DNA from: Phaeobacter sp. J2-8
Lineage (GTDB): Bacteria > Pseudomonadota > Alphaproteobacteria > Rhodobacterales > Rhodobacteraceae
Assembly (NCBI RefSeq): GCF_022867865.1
Contig: NZ_JALIEC010000001.1
Span: 602,501 to 666,500, forward strand
Reading direction: 5' to 3'
Length of the DNA stretch: 64,000 nt
Shown here: positions 57,917-64,000 of the stretch, in pieces
Numbering within the stretch: position 1 is the first letter of the stretch
Layout: every line of letters starts with the position of its first letter
The notes under the pieces: generated by a model
The model's database searches: none
What the model was told of the DNA's origin: nothing
Seen by the model: the letters and a program-made list of their open reading frames with translations, nothing else
Translations under genes and position numbers: made by a program

Positions 57917-58258
57917 GGGACCAGCAGGGGGCAGGTCAGAGGAGAATGCCCTGCGAATCTCGATTTGATCGAGCAGGTCATCCTTGCACGGAACCGCGAT
58001 CAGCACCCGGAGGATATCACCTCAATGCGTGTAACTCATGGAAGGGTGAAGACTGATCGGCCCAGCAACCAATTCTTTATGAATGAAAGGGATCTTGCGA
58101 TGTTCAGCGACCCTGAGATGCAGGGCCTTTCGTTTTTGGATCCTGCCATCCATGTTTCTGGTGAGCAGCTCTTTGCTGCGATCTTAGAGGCGGAAAATCT
58201 GGTGGACTGGTTGGAGGTGTGCCTGCTCAACACTCGTTGGGGTCCTCAGGTGACCTGA

Positions 58259-58944
58259 TCCACAAGCAAAGCAAAGTGACCGCTTTTGTGAACTCGCAAT
58301 TCAACTTCAACGTTGGCCTCCAGCGCTGTGCTGTCACCACAACGTCTCAGTGAGTGGAAATTAACTGTCCCTCTTACAAGTCTTGCAGCGGATGGCAGCT
58401 TTATCAGACCACACTGTAGCGTGAGTTTAGCCGTCGAAGGACAGCAAAGGGCCGGTCATGCCTGCGAGCCTGGCTGGTCGCTGCGACTTTGCAAAGGGCG
58501 CTTTCTGCGCTTCGCTGACGTCCGGCTCAGGCGCAGGGAAGCATGGCTCACCGGCAGCCTGCTCGACCGAAGCAACGGCCCAGTGCTGACCCTCCAGAAC
58601 CGTGCCGTGAATGACCGCTCTGAAGCCCGCTTTGGTCCTTCATGCCAGCCGCCGCATGGCACCACAGACAGCATTGCCGCAACGTTGGTACTAAACGTAG
58701 GACCGCGGCGAAATCCAACGCCAAGGGTCAAATGTCGTCGTTCAGCAGTCCGGTTCGAATACTGCCGCAAACCCAGCGTAGAATTTGGTCGTGGACACCA
58801 ATGTGAACGCGCCGCCTTGCAGACGGCGAAGGGCCGTAGGCGAGCATCTAAACCTCAGTAGAGGATAGCCAATTGCGTAGCCTTCAGAATGCACTAGGAA
58901 GTTGCGGCCATTCCCGCTAAGCGTTTCTTATTGAGGGAGACGCC
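58259..58944. other. Gap upstream of the SIR2-ABC locus
   Basis: About 690 bp. Several open frames exist but none shows a recognisable motif or a good ribosome-binding site. The promoter of the next operon should lie here; GAGGGAG precedes its TTG start. Confidence 0.5.
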
Positions 58945-60630
58945 TTGCCGACAGCTAAATCTATTTCAGTCGCGGAGACGATCGAGTTGCTCGACGGTCC
59001 GCTGAGCAGCTTTTCCGAAGGCTTCCAGGCCGGGCTCTACGCGCTCTGGTTGGGATCGGGCATTTCGCGTGAACGCGTAGTTGGTCTGGATGGTGTATTG
59101 GCCAAGCTGCTCGAGAATCTACGCCTCCGCATCACGGGTACCGATTGCGAGCACCGTCGCACCTTGCAGAGTATTCTTGGTCTTGCCGACCTGTCTGCTG
59201 GGGAAATGTCGCAGGTCGACCTAAATCAGCCGGTTGCCTCCTGGCCGATCCAAGGCATTCTGATCGACCGGCTCTGGAATAAGTACTCGAAAGTTCTTGG
59301 TTCCGAAGTTCAAGGTCAGTCTTTTGACTACCTTCTCTGGGATGTTCTTGACTTTCCAGGGACATTTTCTGCTCAAAGAGCTGATGCAGAACACCTTGCG
59401 ATCGCAATGCTGGTTCTCGAAGGCGTGGTTTCGGATCTCGCGACGGCCAACTGGGACGGCCTGCTAGAAGCGGCAATGGTAGAGCTTGGCCGGCCGAGCG
59501 AAACGTTTCGAGTTGCAGTTACCGGGGGTGACTTGCACGGACCGCCAGGAATTGGGACGTTGTACAAATTCCATGGCTGCGCGAAACGAGCAATCGAGAA
59601 CGAGGCCCAGTACCGGTCTTTGCTCGTGGCGAGGGAGACAGCGATCACGCATTGGGGACAGAACGCGAACTTCACACAGATGCGGCAACAATTAAGGGCA
59701 CTCATTGCTCGTTCAAGAACGCTTATGATCGGGCTATCTGGGTAAGACACGAACATCCAGCAGCTGTTCGGCGCGAACGGCTGGCAGTGGAATTCAGTAC
59801 CCGTACCGCTCATTTTTGCTGAACAGGACCTCTCCGAGGGCCAGAAGTCTATCCTCGAGGGCGCATACCAAGGCGACTATGAGGCCAATCGTGAGCAGAT
59901 ACGGGCGGATGCCACCTTGCCCGCTTTTGGAAAGCCACTGCTACTAGCGCTTCTTTTAAAGACTTTGTTTGGCAAGTTGGCCGCCTTCACTGATTTGCTG
60001 ACGTCGCCAGCCGTTGATGTAGGTGGCAAAAAGCGCCTCATTGATGGGCTGAAGGCGCTTGAGCACGCCGCGGCGCAAGCAGGCGACGCCGACCGCTATG
60101 AGTGCGCTCGAACAATCTCAGCGTTGATTGGTAGAGCTTCCGACCAGTTTCTCGGGGGTGCGGGCAGCGCCGGTCGCCGCCCCTATATTCCGCTGCATTC
60201 TCAGAGAGCGGATTTGATTCAGCATGATCCAGCGATTGGGATTTCCGGTCGGCCGGAAGCCGCTGCCGCACTGGGACTGATAGGTCAAGGGCTGGTCGCC
60301 AACCAGTGGTCGGTTGCGGTCGACGATCCGGAACAGCCGACGAGCGGGGCGCTGCGGCTGATAGCTCCGGCGGCTGAGGCCCGCGTGTTTCTTGCAGCCA
60401 ATGACGAAAACATCAACCAGCTCGTCGCCTCTGGTGCGTTTGATGAAGACGATGCCGATGTTGTAGTGATATGCTCACGCAAGGTAACCCCTAGGCAGCA
60501 ACGAAGCCCCTCCGCTTCAATGCGGACACGTAAGGCGCCTTCTCGCTATGTCAGCGTAAGCGATTTGCTCGACAACTCAGCGTCGTTCGACGAAGTCCAG
60601 GTAAGGTTTAACAATGAGGTCGGACTGTGA
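58945..60630 (+). pseudogene. SIR2-like protein with an in-frame nonsense codon
   Basis: 561 codons with one TAA at 59743-59745. Before it: GSGIS (37-41), a TANWDGLLE motif (167-175) and YKFHGC with H210, the SIR2 NAD-binding and catalytic elements, then TLMIGLSG. After it the same frame continues DTNIQQLFGANGWQW, PAFGKPLLLALLLK and a C-terminal domain to EVQVRFNNEVGL. Related proteins read IGLSxQD here, so TAA probably arose from CAA by one substitution. The truncated 266-residue protein keeps the SIR2 core but lacks the C-terminal domain. A restart at ATG 59917 would give a 237-residue second half. Start is TTG with GAGGGAG upstream. Confidence 0.8.
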
Positions 60631-60775
60631 GGAAAGCAGAAACCGTCGATCACTATGTTTGCTTTGGCGACCTGACCGAAGGCCCAGCGTCGTTCTACGA
60701 GGTCCGAATTGGTTTCAATTCTGAGGTCGAATTATGACGACAGCGGATACCGTCTATCAGATTTTGACGCAGGAG
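60562..60775 (+). repeat. Diverged 107-bp tandem duplication at a gene junction
   Basis: 60562-60668 and 60669-60775 align throughout: the first copy spans the SIR2 gene end and GTGAGG start, the second spans a similar end and the ATGACG start of the next gene. Shared blocks include AGCGTCGTTC, GAGGTC and CCGTC at an offset of 107 bp. Confidence 0.75.
60627..60737 (+). CDS. 36-codon mini-ORF created by the junction duplication
   Basis: GTG 60627 overlaps the SIR2 stop (GTGA) and the TGA at 60735-60737 overlaps the next start (ATGA). It encodes MRKAETVDHYVCFGDLTEGP and then ASFYEVRIGFNSEVEL. Its first third resembles the start of the next protein (MTTADTVYQIL) and its last half resembles the SIR2 protein C-terminus (SASFDEVQVRFNNEVGL). 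It keeps translation coupled along the operon. Whether the peptide matters is unknown. Confidence 0.5.
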   Translation: MRKAETVDHYVCFGDLTEGPASFYEVRIGFNSEVEL

Positions 60776-61315
60776 GGTGGCTATCGCCCCCTTGTGAAGC
60801 CGGTCAAAATAGGTTCCCAAGCGTTCGATTTTACTTATGTGCTTGTGGCCGGTGAGCGAGCCAACGACCTCGTCATAGTGATCGATCTCACGGGTGCGTC
60901 AAACGATGCACAGGTGACGCGGTCGGTGTTAGCCTTTACCCGGGCTCTGGATGTGCTGGGCTCGAGGCGATCGGTAACCACCGTTCTCACATCAGGTCAG
61001 GCGGACACCGCCCTTGTGAACTCGATCAGCCGTGTTTGCCGAGTGCTGCCGATTGGTGCGCCGAGCGGGCCGTCGGCGGAAGGCTTGGTCCGGGACTGGC
61101 TGGCCGTACTGCTGCCACTGAAAAGCCCTCCGCCGGTCGAGCACCTAGCGGACTGGAAGGTTGGTTTTGGGGAACAGTTAAAAGATACGATTGATGAGCA
61201 CGATCTAAGCCGTTTTGTGAAACTCGCCGAAGAGGGCAAGGAAGCAGTGGAAACGGCGCTTGCCCTCGAAATTTCGGCTCTTGCTGATCAGGCGCTTGAG
61301 GACGGAGCCGTATAG
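60734..61315 (+). CDS. Middle protein of the SIR2-ABC locus (ABC-3C-like)
   Basis: 193 residues. Alternating strands and helices (FDFTYVLVAGERANDLVIVI, then RSVLAFTRALDVLGSRRSVT) give an alpha/beta fold, followed by a helical end (LSRFVKLAEEGKEAVETALA). No catalytic motif is identified. The position between an effector-type SIR2 gene and an SMC-like ATPase matches the middle component of ABC-three-component systems. Ends 2 nt before the ATPase gene. Confidence 0.55.
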   Translation: MTTADTVYQILTQEGGYRPLVKPVKIGSQAFDFTYVLVAGERANDLVIVIDLTGASNDAQVTRSVLAFTRALDVLGSRRSVTTVLTSGQADTALVNSISRVCRVLPIGAPSGPSAEGLVRDWLAVLLPLKSPPPVEHLADWKVGFGEQLKDTIDEHDLSRFVKLAEEGKEAVETALALEISALADQALEDGAV

Positions 61316-61317
61316 TC

Positions 61318-63757
61318 ATGACCCCGCGCTTAAAGTCGCTCTCGATCCAAAACTTCCGTTCCATTCGTGGATCGGTGGTCATTCCGCTCGATGCCCAGGT
61401 AGTGCTGGTTCACGGTACCAACGGCATGGGCAAGACGAGCCTGATGTCGGCGATCGAGCTCGGCCTTACCGGCTCCATCTCTCACCTCGATGACCAGCCA
61501 AAATATCAGAACTTCCTCACACATATCGACACGCCAGGTGGTTCGATCCAGCTTACTATCGAAGGGATGAATAGGCGCTCGACCGGGGGTGGCCAAGTCA
61601 CGTTCAATCCGAGTTCATTTGACGCGAACTCCGGCGCTAAATGCAGCCGATGCTGGTTTCTTTTCAGAGCGGTGCTACCTTCCGCAAGCTGTACTCGGTC
61701 GCCTGCTGGACATTTACGATCAAAAGAAGACCACGAACTCGAGGCTAACGGAATTCGTGAAGGAATTGTTGAGGCTCGACGCTGTCGACGCCTTGGTGGA
61801 CGGCTTCAACCATGCGTTCAATGTTACTAGAATCCGCAAGCTCGCCCCGGTCTACAAGCAGCTTGAGGAGGCTCGCGACCTTCTCAAAAGGCAAATCGAA
61901 CGCGAACGGTCGGGCGTTGAGGCCGCCCGAGAGGCTAAAACTCAACGCACGTCCAAGCTCAACAATTTGATTGCCAATTTGGATCCCTCCGCAGAGCCGG
62001 TCGGTGCTGATTTCGATGTCGCGGAACTGCGTGACAAGATCGGCAATCGGGATAGGGACCAGGACGAACTTGCGAGTGTCACTCAGCAACGGACGGAGGT
62101 GAGCACGTTGCTGAGCCGTCTGGATCAGGCTGCGGCAGGAAGTCTCGATACCGAGATCGCCGCACTGGAACGTGATGCCGCCGCCAGTGGATTGCTGTAC
62201 GAATCCTGGCTGAACAGCCAAGGAGCAGAGATAACTCATGCACTGGACTCCCTCAGAGAGTTCCATTCTGAGCTATCGCCAATCGATGGCGCAAACGTCG
62301 ACGATCAGGTCGGGGATGCACTGAGCTGGTGTGTCGATGAGATTGCACGCGGCCAACGGTTGCTAGACCAGCACAGCGCAGCGAGTGAGCAACTGACGGC
62401 AGCGAAAACGACAATCCAGAGGGCGACAACCCGCATTAGCGAAATCAACTTGGCGCTCGAAGCGGGTACTAAGGATGTACAGACCTTGGCCGCTGCCCTT
62501 GCAGGCATAGCGCCGCATGTTGAAGGTGATTTGTGCCCGGTCTGCAATCGCGACTACACGGAGGTCGATAGTGGTTCTCTGACCGCGCACATTGCGGAAA
62601 CGATAGCGAACCTCACGTCGGAGGCGGGGCGCCTGCAGGCGCTCTCTGCGGAGCGTGCGTCAGAGAGCGAGCGATTGACGGCAGCTCGACGAAACGAGGC
62701 GACTGCCGACCGGCTGGCGCTACAGCCCGAAGAGATTATCGATCTACGTCGACGCCAGACGGCGATCGCCTTTATTAGGTCAAGGCTTGAACCGCTGCAG
62801 GACGCCGCCGCTCAAGGGAAAAACCTCTTTGGTAGCCTCGACAGTGCTCGCCGGGGCCTTGCGGCCTTGAAACGGACGGGACTGCAGTCGGCATCCTTAC
62901 TTCTGGAGATCAATGCCGTAGTGGAACGGGCAACTGGCCAGCCACCGACAAGTTTTCCGGGCCTACGCGAGGCTCTCGATGCGGCGAACAAAGAGCTTTC
63001 GGGCCGTCTCGAAAACGTCCAAGCGGCTCTTTCTTCGCGCTTGGCCATCGAGACCGAACTCGAGCAGTATGCCCGCGAGGCCCAGTTGTTCTCGGACCGC
63101 CAAGCTCGGACTACCGAACTCGAAGCGCGCCTCGAGACGATGACGGGGGCCTTTTCTTCGATTGACGACGTCCGGAAAAGGGCCAAAACCATCGCGACCG
63201 CGGCAACCCAGGTCCGTTCCGGGATCGTCCGCGACGTTTTCAGCGGGTCGCTCAACAAGGTTTGGCGCGACCTTTTCGTGCGCCTTGCTCCGAACGAGCA
63301 ATTTGTTCCGCAGTTCCGCCTTCCCGATCAGGGAGATGGCAAGGTGGAGGCGGTGCTCGAAACTTTCCATCGGTCGGGACAGACCTCCGGTCCTCCGGGA
63401 GCCATGCTAAGTCAAGGCAACTTGAACACCTCGGCCTTGACTTTTTTCCTCGCGTTGAACCTGTCGGTACCGTCTCAGTTGCCGTGGCTCGTGCTTGACG
63501 ACCCCGTGCAGTCTATGGACGACGTACACATTGCGCAATTCGCCGCCCTATTGCGGACATTCTCCAAGGGCCTCGGCAAGCAGGTAGTCATCGCGGTGCA
63601 TGAGCGTGCCCTGTTCGAGTACCTTACGCTCGAACTAAGCCCAGCGTTCGCCGGTGATAGCTTGATAACTATCGAAATTAGCCGGAACTTTGCCGGAGAT
63701 GCCGTGGCGGATCCACACTTCTATGAATTTGAATATGATAAGGCCGTCGTTGCCTGA
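61318..63757 (+). pseudogene. Rad50/SMC-like ABC ATPase, frameshifted
   Basis: About 812 residues in two frames. The first (from 61318) has SLSIQNFRSIRG and Walker A GTNGMGKTS (33-41). The second continues NAADAGFFSERCYLPQAVLG, long coiled coils, a zinc-hook-like CPVCNRDY near the middle, the signature LSQGN, and Walker B WLVLDDPVQSMDDVH, with a switch His in VIAVHERALF. The frames join at a run AAA at 61639-61641 (GCTAAATGC); removing one A gives a single frame reading SGANAADAGFFSER. As read, Walker A is separated from the rest and the ATPase should be inactive. Confidence 0.82.
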
Positions 63758-64000
63758 AACCGAAAACGACTAGTCTTACCGACCGCGTGCCAGAGGGGAG
63801 TGTGTCGCCGAACTCCATATTAGACAGTGGCAGGCAATGATCGGAGTGCGTTGCGGCGGCGCAATATACGATGGTTGGTACATAGTGAAATGGAGCTTTG
63901 TAAAAGCCTCTGCCCCGGTCCGCTCAATTTCTGCGCAAGGCGTCGGGAGACAGCTTTGTCGAGCGCCTACGAACGGCTTTTGCGGCCTATCGGCGACGGC
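63758..64000. other. Window end without a recognised gene
   Basis: No motif seen in 243 bp; a gene could begin beyond the window. Confidence 0.4.

Larger units (their letters stand above)
56687..57938 (+). mobile_element. IS407-like insertion sequence, copy D
   Basis: 1252 bp with a GAGG target duplication (56683-56686 and 57939-57942). It has lost one G near the orfB end relative to copies B and C (CCCAATTC instead of CCCAGATTC). Confidence 0.94.
56319..58258 (+). pseudogene. Hypothetical gene split by IS copy D
   Basis: The 5' part (56319-56686) encodes about 122 residues (MDVLFFFKERTRFIRQFYDT to FEQVGGVV). If copy D and one GAGG duplicate are removed, the frame continues without a break into 57943-58258 (ECPANLDLIEQVILARNRDQ to CLLNTRWGPQVT), giving about 229 residues. 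No domain is recognised; it is acidic and helical at the start, with SNQFFMNERDLAMF in the C-terminal half. The clean reconstruction shows that the insertion is recent. Confidence 0.8.

Overview
The window looks like chromosomal DNA of a roseobacter-type alphaproteobacterium (Rhodobacteraceae). The reasons are the 23S-5S-initiator tRNA order, the helix-9 and helix-25 insertions in 23S rRNA, TRAP transporter genes, DUF4214/RTX-type secreted proteins and the overall codon use. All homology statements come from reading motifs by eye; no database search was run.

Layout. (1) 1-4066: 23S rRNA, 5S rRNA and tRNA-fMet. The 23S gene is split by a 729-nt intervening sequence in helix 25 that carries an apparently intact PagL-type lipid A deacylase gene. 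(2) 4271-5770: an IS3-family (IS407-like) copy and an older IS remnant. (3) 5891-10768: a large DUF4214/RTX-like secreted protein and a radical SAM/SPASM protein. (4) 10930-19249: a catabolic locus. A GntR regulator and a three-subunit cobalt-type nitrile hydratase (or thiocyanate-hydrolase-like enzyme) diverge from an amidase-TRAP-aldolase-SDR operon, with a palindromic operator candidate between them. The locus ends in a truncated amidotransferase next to the second IS copy.

(5) 20610-36266: stacked mobile elements. Three copies of the tRNA-Cys 3' half (near 25132, 29367 and 36222) each lie near a tyrosine integrase or its remains. Their cargo is a satellite-like PrimPol-helicase module, a second DUF4214/RTX-like protein, and a HerA-SIR2 antiphage pair. 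(6) 36347-47138: one six-gene leftward run, hsdM-hsdS-GIY-YIG-hsdR-mcrB-mcrC, joining a type I and a type IV restriction system. Its upstream end is cut by IS copy three. (7) 48407-58258: truncated virB6/trbL, mobC and relaxase; then a MerR-like regulator, an N6-adenine methyltransferase and a PD-(D/E)XK nuclease behind two tandem operator-like palindromes, which is a candidate undescribed modification/nuclease system; a membrane-anchored beta-rich protein; and an ORF split by IS copy four. (8) 58945-63757: a SIR2-like protein, a small middle protein and a Rad50-like ABC ATPase, which together resemble the ABC-three-component class of conflict systems.

A striking common theme is that defence genes carry single-base lesions (hsdR, hsdS, both SIR2 genes, the ABC ATPase), as does the satellite primase, while the neighbouring metabolic genes are intact. 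This could be selective loss of costly defence, reversible variation, or sequencing error. The four IS copies fall into two sequence pairs, and two of them lack target duplications, so deletions or rearrangements between copies probably assembled this region.
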